Of a stretch of 64,000 nucleotides of DNA, positions 25,649 to 34,886 are shown piece by piece; the stretch's first letter is position 1, and each line of letters starts with the position of its first letter. The position numbers and the translations under genes were made by a program. The stretch comes from Pseudonocardia kunmingensis. Lineage in GTDB: Bacteria; Actinomycetota; Actinomycetes; Mycobacteriales; Pseudonocardiaceae. The DNA lies in the NCBI RefSeq assembly GCF_006716445.1, contig NZ_VFPA01000001.1, positions 1 to 64,000 on the forward strand, written 5' to 3'. The notes beneath the pieces are model-generated. The model was not told the DNA's origin and did not search any database. It worked only from the letters and a program-made list of their open reading frames with translations.

Positions 25649-26826
25649 GTCGCCACCTCCACCGGCTGCGTCGCCGCGGTCGTGACACCGCGACGGGCCA
25701 GTTCGGCGACCGCGTCGGCGCTGTACCCGAGCTCGGCCAGTACCTCTTCGGTGTGCTCGCCGAGCAGGGGCGGCGGCGCCGCACGTCGTGGCCATGGTGG
25801 GTGGGCGTCGACAGGTGTCGCGAGGTGCGTGAGTTCGCCGATCGTCGGGTGGCGGGTGGTGATCGTGCGGCGCTCCGCGGCGCGGAGCACGTCGGGCAGG
25901 GTACGGACCGGGGCACAGGCGACGCCGGCAGCGCGGAGCAGTGCGACAACCTCCTCCCGTGCGCGAGCCCTCAGCGCCTCCGTGAGAACGCCACGAACAG
26001 CGGGGCGCTCACGGGCGTCGGCCCCGGTATAGAGCCCGAGCGCCTGGCCGACCACGCGCCACGAAGCGCCGTCCCCCGCGTCGACGTGTACGTACTCGTC
26101 GTTCCGGCACGCGTAGACACCGGACCAGTCCTGCGGCAGGCGCTCTGCGTCCTGCGCGGCACCGGCACCGGCATAGGCCAGGAGCGGGGCCAGGATGTCC
26201 GCCTGCGCGAACAGCTGGGCGTCCAGCAGGCTCAGATCCACGGTCCCGCCGCGACCCGTGCGCGCTCGCCGGTGCAGGGCAGCGGTCACCCCGACCGCCG
26301 CCAGCACACCGGCTGCGAAGTCCGGCAGGCTGACACCCATGCGGACGGGGCGGCCCGACGGCGCCGCGCCCGCGAGCATCGCGCCGCTGAGCGCCTGGAT
26401 GATGGGGTCGTTCGCCGGCTGGCGGACGTAGGGACCGTCCTGGCCGAACGCCGAGATCTCGCAGTAGACCAGGGCCGGGTTGAGCGCCAGCAGGCGCTGT
26501 TGCTCGATGCCGAGGCGCTGCGCGGCGCCCGGCCGGAGATTGTGCACGACGACGTCGGACGTGCGAGCCATCCGGTGGACGGCCTCGCGTCCCTCCTGGC
26601 TCTTCAGGTCCAGCGTGACGCTGCGCTTGCTGCGGTTGAAGCCGAGGTATATGGCACTCTCGCCGGCCGCGAACACTCCGCCCATCGCGCGCCCGATCTC
26701 ACCGGTGCCGGGCGGCTCGACCTTGACGACGTCTGCTCCGAGGTCGGCGAGCAGCATCGTGCACCAGGGGCCCGCGACGAAGTGAGTGAGGTCCAGGACG
26801 GTGATCCCGGTCAGCGGCGCGGTCAC
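25645..26826 (-). CDS. CaiB/BaiF-family (class III) CoA-transferase
   Basis: A 393-residue class III CoA-transferase: ITVLDLTHFVAGPWCTMLLADLGADVVKVEPP at the N-terminus, FNRSKRSVTLDLKSQEGREAV, and SLPDFAAGVLAAVG with the catalytic aspartate. It moves CoA from a donor thioester to a carboxylate. GTG start overlaps the stop of the GH88 gene (GTGA). It is one of two such genes in the operon (about 28.9-30.1 kb is the other); the two share the N-terminal block but differ in the C-terminal third, so they may have different substrates or form a hetero-oligomer as in BbsEF-type enzymes. Confidence 0.9.
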   Translation of the reverse strand: MTAPLTGITVLDLTHFVAGPWCTMLLADLGADVVKVEPPGTGEIGRAMGGVFAAGESAIYLGFNRSKRSVTLDLKSQEGREAVHRMARTSDVVVHNLRPGAAQRLGIEQQRLLALNPALVYCEISAFGQDGPYVRQPANDPIIQALSGAMLAGAAPSGRPVRMGVSLPDFAAGVLAAVGVTAALHRRARTGRGGTVDLSLLDAQLFAQADILAPLLAYAGAGAAQDAERLPQDWSGVYACRNDEYVHVDAGDGASWRVVGQALGLYTGADARERPAVRGVLTEALRARAREEVVALLRAAGVACAPVRTLPDVLRAAERRTITTRHPTIGELTHLATPVDAHPPWPRRAAPPPLLGEHTEEVLAELGYSADAVAELARRGVTTAATQPVEVAT

Positions 26827-28016
26827 GAGGACGCCCGGTTCCCGTCCAGGGCGAGGAGGGCCCAGTCGTCGTGCAACCGGCGGTAGAGCGCCTCCACCAC
26901 CCAGTAGTTGCCGTAGGGCATCACGTCCTCCAGCGGGAAGCGGCTGATTCGCGCGCCGACCTTCTCCGGCGCGAGCGGGCCCCAGCTGCCGTGCAGCAGG
27001 ACACCACCCGGCGACAGGTAGTTGAGCAGCAGCTCGTCGACGATCGCGTCGCCTGCCGGTTGCGCCCACCCGGCAGACTCGGGATCCAGGCGTGCGAGCC
27101 GCAGCAGGGCGTTGGCCGCGATCGACGCGCTGCAGGAGTCGCGCGGAACGGCCGGGGCCTGCGGGTCGGCGAAGTCGTAGAACGGGACGTGGTCCCCGGG
27201 GAGGTGGTCGACGTACCAGCGGCAGACCCGGCGTGCGACCTCGAGGAAGCCCGGGTCGCCGGTCGCCTCGTAGACGTTGACGTAGTTGTGCAGCGCCCAG
27301 GACTGCCCACGCGCCCAGGTCGATTCGTCCGAGTAGCCCTGCATGTTCCAGCGGCGGACCGGTTCGCCCGTCGACAGGTCGAACTCGATCGCCTGGTAGG
27401 TCGATCCCTCCGGGCGGACGATCCCGGCGGCCAGCAGAGTGGCGTTGTGCCGGACCGCGATCTCCTGCCGGGCGGGGTCGTCGCCCGCCGCCCAGTAGAA
27501 CGGCAGGAGGTTCAGGCCCGTATCGATCACGGCCCGGTTGACACCGGGAACCTGGAAGAAGACGCCGACGCGGCGGTCGAAGTTCTCCGCATAGCGATCG
27601 ACCGCGGCCCGCGCGGTCGCGGCGAGCGCAGCATCACCGCTGCAGCGTGCGCCCAGGCAGGCGGCGTAGAACAGGTCGCAGCCGGCGGCGGAGAAGCCCG
27701 GCGGTCGCCGGCTCAGGCAGTCGGCCACGGAGTACGCCAGGCGGGATGCGACCCGCGCGATCCCCTCGTCGCCGAAGTGCTCGGCGACGAGCCACAGCCG
27801 ACCGGTGAGGAAGCCGACCCACTGGAACGTGGCCCAGGAGTCGGGCTGGTACGCAGGCGCGAGCTCGTAGCCGCCTGTCCGGTAGCTGAAGCGGGGCACC
27901 GCGCCGTCGGGCGCCTGCTGCATCAGCCGGACCACCTGCTGGCAGCCCACTCGCACCTGATCCATCGCCCGGTGGGCGACTTCCTGCCGCGCCGTCGTGT
28001 CGTGCGTCGTCGTCAT
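26823..28016 (-). CDS. Glycoside hydrolase family 88-like (unsaturated glucuronyl hydrolase type)
   Basis: A 397-residue (alpha/alpha)6-barrel protein without signal peptide. NRAVIDTGLNLLPFYWAAGDDP carries the conserved aspartate of unsaturated glucuronyl hydrolases and STWARGQSWALHNYVNVYEATGDPGFL is the typical RGQ-W motif. The enzyme hydrates the double bond of 4,5-unsaturated uronic-acid saccharides. ATG 28014-28016 is preceded by GAGGAC. It lies between an enoyl-CoA hydratase gene (58-base gap) and a CoA-transferase gene (overlap), an odd place for a carbohydrate enzyme. Confidence 0.8.
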   Translation of the reverse strand: MTTTHDTTARQEVAHRAMDQVRVGCQQVVRLMQQAPDGAVPRFSYRTGGYELAPAYQPDSWATFQWVGFLTGRLWLVAEHFGDEGIARVASRLAYSVADCLSRRPPGFSAAGCDLFYAACLGARCSGDAALAATARAAVDRYAENFDRRVGVFFQVPGVNRAVIDTGLNLLPFYWAAGDDPARQEIAVRHNATLLAAGIVRPEGSTYQAIEFDLSTGEPVRRWNMQGYSDESTWARGQSWALHNYVNVYEATGDPGFLEVARRVCRWYVDHLPGDHVPFYDFADPQAPAVPRDSCSASIAANALLRLARLDPESAGWAQPAGDAIVDELLLNYLSPGGVLLHGSWGPLAPEKVGARISRFPLEDVMPYGNYWVVEALYRRLHDDWALLALDGNRASS

Positions 28017-28074
28017 GTCCTCATGCCCCTGTCGCCTTCGGTCATCCCGTCCCGCTGCCCACCACACATGCCCC

Positions 28075-28866
28075 TCACCGGTGGCTGAAGGACGGCTCCC
28101 GTCGCTCGACGAACGCGGCGACTCCCTCGCGCACGTCATCGGTTGCGAACACCCGTGCGAACAGCTCGGCCTCCATGGCGAGGCCCTCCTCCAACGAGGT
28201 CACGCCTCCGCGGTCCACCAGTTCCCGGACACACCGCACGGCCACCCCTGGTCGTCCGGCGAGCTCGCGCGCCCATCGTTCGGTCGTCTCGTCCAGGCGC
28301 CCGGCGGGAACGACCTCGTCGACCAGACCGATGCGGAACGCCTCATGACCGTCGATCGGCGCTCCGAACAGCATCAGCCGCTTCGCCCGCGACGGACCGA
28401 CGAGGCGCGTCAGCAGCTGCGATCCGCCGTTGCCCGGGAAGACCCCACGGGTGATCTCCGGGAAGGCGAACTGCGCCCGGTGCGACGCCAGCCGGAAGTC
28501 CGCCGCCAGGGCGATCTCCAGCCCGGCCCCGAACGCCACGCCGTCGATCGCGGCGATCACCGGCCGCCCGCACCCCCGGATGGCGGCGGTCATGAGCTGC
28601 CCGGCACGCGACACGTCGTATGCGGAGCCGGTCCGGATGCGCTCCGGGAACTCCCGGATGTCGGCTCCCGCCGAGAACGCGCGCGGCCCCGCTCCGCGCA
28701 GCACCACCACCCGCACGTCGGCACAGCAGGCGATCTCCTCGAAGATCTGCGTCAGGGCGGCCTTGGCGCGAGCGCCGAGCAGGTTCAGCGGCGGGGCGTC
28801 GAGCACGACCGTTGCCACCGGGCCCGCCACCCGCAGCAGGACGGGGACATCGCCGACCGCGCTCAC
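28075..28866 (-). CDS. Enoyl-CoA hydratase/isomerase (crotonase) 1
   Basis: A 263-residue crotonase-fold protein: oxyanion-hole segments RAFSAGADIREF and IDGVAFGAGLEIALAADFRLAS, and the acid-base region AFPEITRGVFPGNGGSQLLTRLVG where a glutamate is expected in hydratases (PEI). It would hydrate an enoyl-CoA. GTG start overlaps the stop of the upstream CoA-transferase (GTGA). Confidence 0.88.
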   Translation of the reverse strand: MSAVGDVPVLLRVAGPVATVVLDAPPLNLLGARAKAALTQIFEEIACCADVRVVVLRGAGPRAFSAGADIREFPERIRTGSAYDVSRAGQLMTAAIRGCGRPVIAAIDGVAFGAGLEIALAADFRLASHRAQFAFPEITRGVFPGNGGSQLLTRLVGPSRAKRLMLFGAPIDGHEAFRIGLVDEVVPAGRLDETTERWARELAGRPGVAVRCVRELVDRGGVTSLEEGLAMEAELFARVFATDDVREGVAAFVERREPSFSHR

Positions 28867-30071
28867 GATCCGCCCGCCACCGTGCCGTTCGTGCGCAGCC
28901 GGGCCACCTCGTCAACCCCGAAGCCGTACTGCGACAGCACCTCGTCGGTGTGTTCGCCCAGCAATGGAGGCGCGGACCGCACCGGCAGCGGATCGCCGTC
29001 CACCCGCAACGGCAGGCCGACCGTCCGCACCGAGCCGGCGGCGGGATGCTGCATGGTGCGGATGAGCTGGTTGTGCACGACCTGCGGGTCGGACATCGCC
29101 TCGCCGAGGGTGTTGACCGGACCGCACGGCACGCCGTGGGCCTGAAGGATGCCGAGCCACTCGTCCCGATCCCGTTCCAGCAGGATCGGTTCCAGCAGGC
29201 CGGCCAGGGCCTCGCGACGCCGGGTCCGCTGGACGTTCGTCGCGAAGTCGGGGTGCTCGGCCAGCTCGGGCCGCCCGAGGGCGGCGCAGAGCATGCGCCA
29301 GAACTTGTCGTTGATCGCCGCGATGTAGAGGAACCGGTCGCCCTTGCACCGGTACGCCTGGTACGGCGCGAACTGGGGGTGGCCGCTCCCCAGCCGCGGC
29401 TGTTCCTCGCCGTTGAGGAGGAACTCCTGGGCCCGCGGCCCCAGCGCGAAGATCTCCACGTCGAGCAGGTTGAGGTCGAGGTGCCGTCCGGGCCCGTTCT
29501 CGCCCCGCCCCACGACGGCCGCGAGGATCGAGAAGGCGGCCATCATCCCGGCGCCGAAGTCGGGCACGCTGACGCCCTGGCGCGCCGGCGGCCCGTCCTG
29601 CTCGCCGGTGATGCTCATGACACCGGAGAGGGCCTGGATGATCGGGTCGTTGCCCGGCAGGTCGACGTGCGGCCCGTCCGGACCGAAGGCGGAGATGGAC
29701 GCGTAGACGATGCGGGGGTTGAGGGCGGCGAGGCTGTCGTAGTCCACGCCGAGCTCCGCGGTTTTCCCCGGGCGCAGGTTCTCGACGAAGATGTCGGCCT
29801 TCCCGGCGAGCCGGGTGAGCACCTCCCGGGCCTCGGGGTTCTTGAGATCCAGGGCGACGCTGCGCTTGTTGCGGTTGAGGGAGAGGAAGACCGCGCTCTC
29901 GCCGCCGGCGTAGACGCTGCCCGCCTGCCGGGACATGTCGCCACCGTCGGGGCGCTCGATCTTGATGACGTCGGCGCCGAGGTCGGCCAGGACCATCGTG
30001 CACCACGGCCCTGCCGCCAGGTGCGACATGTCCAGGACCGTCAGGCCGGCCAGGGGAAGATCCTTGCTCAC
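28863..30071 (-). CDS. CaiB/BaiF-family (class III) CoA-transferase 2
   Basis: A 402-residue class III CoA-transferase: LTVLDMSHLAAGPWCTMVLADLGADVIKIERP, NRNKRSVALDLKNPEAREVL, and SVPDFGAGMMAAFS with the catalytic aspartate; the C-terminus has GVPCGPVNTLGEAMSDPQV. GTG 30071 overlaps the stop of enoyl-CoA hydratase 2 (GTGA). It activates the imported acid by CoA transfer. Paired with the second CoA-transferase at 25.6-26.8 kb in the same operon. Confidence 0.9.
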   Translation of the reverse strand: MSKDLPLAGLTVLDMSHLAAGPWCTMVLADLGADVIKIERPDGGDMSRQAGSVYAGGESAVFLSLNRNKRSVALDLKNPEAREVLTRLAGKADIFVENLRPGKTAELGVDYDSLAALNPRIVYASISAFGPDGPHVDLPGNDPIIQALSGVMSITGEQDGPPARQGVSVPDFGAGMMAAFSILAAVVGRGENGPGRHLDLNLLDVEIFALGPRAQEFLLNGEEQPRLGSGHPQFAPYQAYRCKGDRFLYIAAINDKFWRMLCAALGRPELAEHPDFATNVQRTRRREALAGLLEPILLERDRDEWLGILQAHGVPCGPVNTLGEAMSDPQVVHNQLIRTMQHPAAGSVRTVGLPLRVDGDPLPVRSAPPLLGEHTDEVLSQYGFGVDEVARLRTNGTVAGGS

Positions 30072-30916
30072 CGTGCAACATCTCCTTCGTCCAACGGTGC
30101 GTCCGGGTCGGCGGCGTTCCACCGCGGCTTTCTGCGTTCGAGGAACGCCTGGACGCCTTCGGCGCTGTCGGCCGTCAGCGCGTTGAGGGTGAGGACGTTC
30201 CGAAGGTGCTGCAGCGACTGCCGGAACTCCATGTCCGCAGCCTGGTGCAGGGCCTGCTTACCCATCCGGAGGACGCCGGAGCTGTACGACGAGATCGTGT
30301 CGGCCACGCCCCGGACGTCGTCCCACAGGCACTCCCGGGGGACGACCGTGTTGACGAGGCCCATGTCCCTGGCCTCCGCCGCGGTGAACCGCCGACCGGT
30401 GAAGGCCATCTCGAACGCCTTCTTCTCCGGGACGGACCGCAGAATGGCGGCGCTGATGATGAGCGGGAACCGCCCGAGCGTGATCTCCGGGGTGGCGAAC
30501 AGCGCGTCCTCGGAGGCGATGGCCAAGTCGGCCGCCGCAACGAGCCCGAGCCCGCCCCCGAAGGCGTAGCCGTGGACCGCCGCGATCACCGGCGTGCCGA
30601 TCGTCCGCATCGTCTCGGTGCTGCTGACGATGCTGTCGAACTCGGTCTGCAACTGCTCCGCGGACTTGCCGCTGACCTCGCGGAGATCAGCCCCGGCGGA
30701 GAAGCTGCGCTCCCCCGCTCCCCTGATCACGATGCACCCGACGGCCGGATCGGCATCCAACTCCTCCAACGACGCGCGGAGCAGGTGGTTCGTGGCCGTG
30801 CTGAGGGCGTTGTGGACCTCGGGCCGATCGATCACCAGCCAGGCGACGCGCGCCTCCCGGCGCACTACGACGAGCGGCTCATCGGTCGCCTGCTGCGTCT
30901 GCGGCACCGCCGGCAT
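30068..30916 (-). CDS. Enoyl-CoA hydratase/isomerase (crotonase) 2
   Basis: A 282-residue crotonase-fold protein with RSFSAGADLREV and VHGYAFGGGLGLVAAADLAIAS forming the oxyanion hole and FATPEITLGRFPLIISAAILRSV following. ATG 30914-30916 overlaps the TctA stop (TGATG). It differs from crotonase 1 enough to act on a different intermediate in the same pathway. Confidence 0.88.
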   Translation of the reverse strand: MPAVPQTQQATDEPLVVVRREARVAWLVIDRPEVHNALSTATNHLLRASLEELDADPAVGCIVIRGAGERSFSAGADLREVSGKSAEQLQTEFDSIVSSTETMRTIGTPVIAAVHGYAFGGGLGLVAAADLAIASEDALFATPEITLGRFPLIISAAILRSVPEKKAFEMAFTGRRFTAAEARDMGLVNTVVPRECLWDDVRGVADTISSYSSGVLRMGKQALHQAADMEFRQSLQHLRNVLTLNALTADSAEGVQAFLERRKPRWNAADPDAPLDEGDVAR

Positions 30917-32448
30917 CACTCCTCCTCCTTGTACACCACGGCCGGCCTGCGCCCTGTGGCTCGCTGCAGAGCGGGCGCGGCCAGCAGCAGCACGGCAATC
31001 GCGAAGATGGCGAGGCAGAGCGGGCTGGAGGCGAAGGATTGCACCGTTGCGCCGAGGTCGCCGTCGTTGAGGGTGAGGGACCGGCGCAGGTTGGTCTCCA
31101 TGAGCGGGCCGAGGATCAGGCCCAGTACCAGCGGCGCCTTGGGCACGCGGAAGGCCACCATGACCAGCCCGAGCACACCGAACGCCAGCATCATGAAGAC
31201 GTTGAAGGAAGTGGCGCGCAGCGCGTAGGTGCCGACGACGGCCAGGACGATGACCACGGGGATCAGGATGTGTCGCGGCAGGTTGACCACCTGTGCGAAC
31301 CGCTTCGCTGCGGCGAGCCCGAAGACGAGGAGGAACACGTTCGCGACGACGAGGCTCAGGAAGATCGCGGAGACCAGTGACGGGTCCTCCTCGAACAGCA
31401 GCGGGCCGGCCGTCACGCCGTGCAGGGTCAGCGCCCCGATCAGGATGGCGGTGACCGAGTCGCCGGGGATTCCGAGCGACAGCATGGTCGTCATGGCGCC
31501 GCCGGCGCAGGCGTTGTTGGACGCCTCGCACGCCGCCACGCCCTCGGGCTCACCCGTTCCCATCCGCTCGGGGTGCTTGGACAGGCGGGTCTGCTGACCG
31601 TAGGAGACGACACCGGCGATCGTGGCGCCCGCGCCGGGCACGGCACCGACGACGACGCCTGTCACCGACGAGCGCACGATGACCCACTTCAACCGGTTCA
31701 GCAACGACCAGGATGGCAACACCCTGTCGAGCTTCTGGGGTATCACCGCCTTCCCGTGGCGTGCTTTGCCCACCTGCTCGAGGAGTTCGGCCACGCCGAA
31801 GACGCCGATGACCACCGCCACGAACTCGGCACCGCTCAGCAGGTCCGCTTGACCGAACGTGAACCGCGGGTAGCCGGAGACCAGGTCGATGCCGATCGTG
31901 CCGATGAACAACCCGAGCAGCCCGCTCGCGAGACCCTTGATCAGCGATTTTCCGGCGATGTAGGAGATGACCGTCAGGCCCAGGAGGGCGATGGCGAAGT
32001 ACTCCTGGGAGCGGAAGCTGCCGGCGACCGAGGCGATCACCGGCGCCATCACGGCGAGCACCAGTGCGCCGCCGATGCCGCCGAGGAAGGACGAAGTGGT
32101 GCTCACCCCGAGCGCCTTGCCACCCTCCCCCCGCTTGGTCATCGGGTAGCCGTCGATGCCGGTCATCATGTCCGCCGGTGTGCCCGGAAGGTTCATGAGG
32201 ATGGAGGGGATCCCGCCCCCGTACAGCGCCCCGAGGTAGATCCCGATCAGGAGTGCGATCGCCTGGGTGACCGACATCGAGTAGGTGACGGGCACCAGAA
32301 GTGCGACACCCATGTTGGCGGTCAGGCCGGGCATCGCGCCGAACATGATCCCCAGCAATGTCCCGGCGGCGATCAAGAGGATCGTCAGCGGGTTGAGTAC
32401 GAGCGAAAGTCCGTCGGTGTACAGCGAACCTGCGGCGGCGAGGAGCAC
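30916..32448 (-). CDS. tctA: Tripartite tricarboxylate transporter large permease TctA
   Basis: A 510-residue membrane protein with about 12 TM segments. Family marks are GIMFGAMPGLTANMGVALL and YGGGIPSILMNLPGTPADMMTGIDGYPM near the N-terminus and VPGAGATIAGVVSYGQQT with ACEASNNACAGGAMTTMLSLGIPGDSVTAILIGAL in the second half. With TctB and the TctC binding protein it forms a secondary, binding-protein-dependent importer for carboxylates. GTG 32448 start; 43 bases separate it from tctB. Confidence 0.93.
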   Translation of the reverse strand: MLLAAAGSLYTDGLSLVLNPLTILLIAAGTLLGIMFGAMPGLTANMGVALLVPVTYSMSVTQAIALLIGIYLGALYGGGIPSILMNLPGTPADMMTGIDGYPMTKRGEGGKALGVSTTSSFLGGIGGALVLAVMAPVIASVAGSFRSQEYFAIALLGLTVISYIAGKSLIKGLASGLLGLFIGTIGIDLVSGYPRFTFGQADLLSGAEFVAVVIGVFGVAELLEQVGKARHGKAVIPQKLDRVLPSWSLLNRLKWVIVRSSVTGVVVGAVPGAGATIAGVVSYGQQTRLSKHPERMGTGEPEGVAACEASNNACAGGAMTTMLSLGIPGDSVTAILIGALTLHGVTAGPLLFEEDPSLVSAIFLSLVVANVFLLVFGLAAAKRFAQVVNLPRHILIPVVIVLAVVGTYALRATSFNVFMMLAFGVLGLVMVAFRVPKAPLVLGLILGPLMETNLRRSLTLNDGDLGATVQSFASSPLCLAIFAIAVLLLAAPALQRATGRRPAVVYKEEE

Positions 32449-32491
32449 GCTGATTCCCTTCCGGTTCGAACAGTTCTGAGGGCGCGAACGG

Positions 32492-33037
32492 CTACGGCAG
32501 GATTCCCGGAGGGATCGGAACGGCGAGGGCGAACACGAACGTCGCGTAGAGCGCCGCGCTGATCGCGCCCGACAGCGCCGCCGCCGACGCGTACGACGCG
32601 GTGTTCCGCTTCGGAGACAACCAGATGATCAGGATGGTGAGGAAGAGGAAGGTCGAGGTCGCGTAGCCCAGGCCGGAGGAGAACGCCACCCAGACGTAGA
32701 CCACGGCCGCGGCGACGAACGGCGCGACGCGCCGGAGCACCTGCGTCATGCCGATCGGCGCGTCGGCGGTGTCTGGCGTGTCCGCCCCTGGCGCCGCGGG
32801 CGCGGCCTGCTCGCCCGTAGCGTCCGGCGCGCGCGGATCGTCCCGCTCTTGCGACCTGCGGGCCCACAGACCCGCCACCGCGATGAGAACGCCCAGGGCG
32901 CCGAGGGCGACGCCGATCGCCCGGGGGAAGAGCGCCGGGTCGGCGGCCAGCGAGGCGGCGGGCGGGTAGTCGTGGGTCGTCCCGACGATGAGCAGACCCA
33001 TGACCACGAAGGCGATGCCGAGGATGATGTCGCGCAT
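32492..33037 (-). CDS. tctB: Tripartite tricarboxylate transporter small subunit TctB
   Basis: A 181-residue protein with four TM helices: IILGIAFVVMGLLIVGTTHDYP, ALFPRAIGVALGALGVLIAVAGLW, a loop of about 40 residues rich in Ala, Pro and Asp, then FVAAAVVYVWVAF and FLFLTILIIWL with a final hydrophobic segment. This matches the poorly conserved TctB partner. The gene lies between tctC and tctA. Confidence 0.88.
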   Translation of the reverse strand: MRDIILGIAFVVMGLLIVGTTHDYPPAASLAADPALFPRAIGVALGALGVLIAVAGLWARRSQERDDPRAPDATGEQAAPAAPGADTPDTADAPIGMTQVLRRVAPFVAAAVVYVWVAFSSGLGYATSTFLFLTILIIWLSPKRNTASYASAAALSGAISAALYATFVFALAVPIPPGILP

Positions 33038-33082
33038 CTGCTGACCTCCTGAAGTCCCTGTTGTGCGCGGCAGGTCGCCGGG

Positions 33083-34090
33083 TCAGCGCTCCGGCCGGGT
33101 GGTGAGGACGCCCAGGGGCCCGAACAAGTCCTGCACGAGCTCGTCCTCCCGCTCGAGGTGCCCCCGCAGAGCGGCGGCGTCCTCATAAGCGATCTCCACG
33201 CCGGCGTGCGCCATCGCATCCTTGAAGGTTTGGGACTCCGCGGCGTTGCGCACGGCCGTCTCCAACGCGGCGAGCACCTCATCCGGCGTTCCCTGCTTGG
33301 CGACCAGCCCGCGCCAGACCGCGTACTCGACGTCGATGCCCTGCTCGCTGAGCGTCGGCACGTCCGGGAAGAGCGGAGACCGCTGCTCCGACATCACCCC
33401 GAGCATCTTGGCGCGGTCCGCCTCGACCATCGCGACGGCCTCGGCCGGGCTGATCGTGGTCGCCTCGACCTCACCCGACGCCACCGCGTTCCCGGCGTCC
33501 CGGCCACCCGGGTATGGCACGTACTCCATCTCCAGGCCGCCGGCGGCCTGTCCGAGCAGCAGCCCGGCCGCGTGCCAGACGCTTCCGACTCCGCTCGTGC
33601 CCACGTGCACCTCGCCCGGGTGCTGCTCGGCGTAGGACACGAACTCCGCGGCCGAGTCGTAGGGCGCATCCGCTTGCACGGTCAGGCCTGCCACGTCCTT
33701 GACGACGACGCCCACGGGCGCGAACTGGGACAGCGGGTCCACCTGTGGGGCTCCCGTGTAGGGCAGCGTCGAGATCGTCCGGGACACGATCAGCAGCTGG
33801 TGGCCGTTCGCAGGGTCCGCGGCCAGCCGGGCTGCCGCCACGGCCCCGGAGCCCCCCTCGATGTTCACCGGCAGGACGGTGGTGCCCAGCTCCTCCTCGA
33901 GTGCGGGAGCCAGGCCGCGCGCCACGATGTCGAACGTGCCGCCGGCCGGCGTCGGGATGTAGATCGTGACCGGCCGATCGAAGGAGACGGCGCCGTCGCT
34001 GGTCGCCGGCGCTGCTACCCCGCCGCTGCAGGCGGCGACGCCCAGCAGGAGAGCCGCCGCGGCGAGTGTGCGGACTGCGCGATGGAGCAT
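33083..34090 (-). CDS. tctC: Tripartite tricarboxylate transporter substrate-binding lipoprotein TctC
   Basis: A 335-residue protein with an N-terminal lipoprotein signal (LLLGVAACSGG, lipobox cysteine about residue 22) and the Bug/TctC fold: VTIYIPTPAGGTFDIVARGLAPALEEELG, GGSGAVAAARLAADPANGHQLLI and VGTSGVGSVWHAAGLLL. It captures a carboxylate outside the membrane. ATG 34088-34090 follows AAGGAGGAG. The operator-like palindrome at 34104-34128 lies just upstream, so tctC has its own promoter or a re-entry control point after rraA. Confidence 0.9.
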   Translation of the reverse strand: MLHRAVRTLAAAALLLGVAACSGGVAAPATSDGAVSFDRPVTIYIPTPAGGTFDIVARGLAPALEEELGTTVLPVNIEGGSGAVAAARLAADPANGHQLLIVSRTISTLPYTGAPQVDPLSQFAPVGVVVKDVAGLTVQADAPYDSAAEFVSYAEQHPGEVHVGTSGVGSVWHAAGLLLGQAAGGLEMEYVPYPGGRDAGNAVASGEVEATTISPAEAVAMVEADRAKMLGVMSEQRSPLFPDVPTLSEQGIDVEYAVWRGLVAKQGTPDEVLAALETAVRNAAESQTFKDAMAHAGVEIAYEDAAALRGHLEREDELVQDLFGPLGVLTTRPER

Positions 34091-34103
34091 CGTTGCTCCT
34101 CCT

Positions 34104-34128
34104 TGGTATGCGGGGATTTGGAATACCA
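34104..34128. promoter_or_regulatory. Operator-like inverted repeat TGGTAT ... ATACCA
   Basis: TGGTAT (34104-34109) and ATACCA (34123-34128) are inverted arms 13 bases apart, 14 bases before the tctC start codon. The arms are those of the compact palindrome at 34887-34896, so both may bind the GntR protein at 35094-35753. Confidence 0.45.
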
Positions 34129-34168
34129 CGCGACGGTATCCAGCGTCCCAGACGTCGTCAAGGGGGCG

Positions 34169-34849
34169 TCAGGCTCGCGGCACCTCGTGGATGCGCAGGC
34201 CGGCCTCGACCCAGCCGCGGTCCCACGTTCCCGCCGCGATCGCGGCGGTCTCGGACGCCTCGGCCTCGCGTTTCGCCTCGGCGGCGACGAGCACGTCCTG
34301 CAGGCGTGCGCGCGGAATGACGGCCACGCCGTCCTCGTCCCCCACCACCAGGTCGCCGTCCTGCACCGCTATCCCCGCGAGCGACACGTCGCACCGCAGG
34401 TCACCGGGTCCGTCCTTGTAGGGCCCGAGGTGGCTCACGCCGGCGGCGAAGACGGGCGGGGCAGACCTGCCGAGTTCCGAACGATCACGAACGGCGCCGT
34501 CCACGACGAGGGCGGCGAGTCCCCTCGCGCTCGCGTACCGACCCATCAGACCACCGAGGATCGCCCGGTCCGTCGCTCCCGAGGCCGCGACGACGAGCAC
34601 CTCGCCGGGCCGCGCGATGTCCAGGGCCTTGTGGACGACCAGGTTGTCGCCGGGCCGGGTGCGCACTGTCAACGCCGCTCCCGCCACTACCCGCCCGGGC
34701 GCGAGGCCGGCCACCGGCAGGAGTCCAGGCGCTCCTGCCCATCGTCCGAAGACGTCGGAGACGAGCGAGGTTGCCAGCCGTCGGAGACGGTCGACGACGT
34801 CGTCGGCGGGCAAGGGCGTTGCGGGGTGGAGGCGGCAGTCGACGGGCAT
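34169..34849 (-). CDS. RraA-family protein (HMG/CHA aldolase-like)
   Basis: A 226-residue RraA-fold protein with LATSLVSDVFGRWAGAPGLL, GDNLVVHKALDIARPGEVLVV and the metal/oxaloacetate site ILGGLMGRYASARGLAALVVDGAVRDRSEL (G--G--A---G--G-VVDG--RD). Family members are class II 4-hydroxy-4-methyl-2-oxoglutarate / 4-carboxy-4-hydroxy-2-oxoadipate aldolases or oxaloacetate decarboxylases. ATG 34849 is preceded by AGGAGATCCCC. It is the first gene of the catabolic operon and would make a retro-aldol or decarboxylation step. Confidence 0.85.
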   Translation of the reverse strand: MPVDCRLHPATPLPADDVVDRLRRLATSLVSDVFGRWAGAPGLLPVAGLAPGRVVAGAALTVRTRPGDNLVVHKALDIARPGEVLVVAASGATDRAILGGLMGRYASARGLAALVVDGAVRDRSELGRSAPPVFAAGVSHLGPYKDGPGDLRCDVSLAGIAVQDGDLVVGDEDGVAVIPRARLQDVLVAAEAKREAEASETAAIAAGTWDRGWVEAGLRIHEVPRA

Positions 34850-34886
34850 GGGGATCTCCTGACGGGTCTCGTACGGCGCGTGGGTG

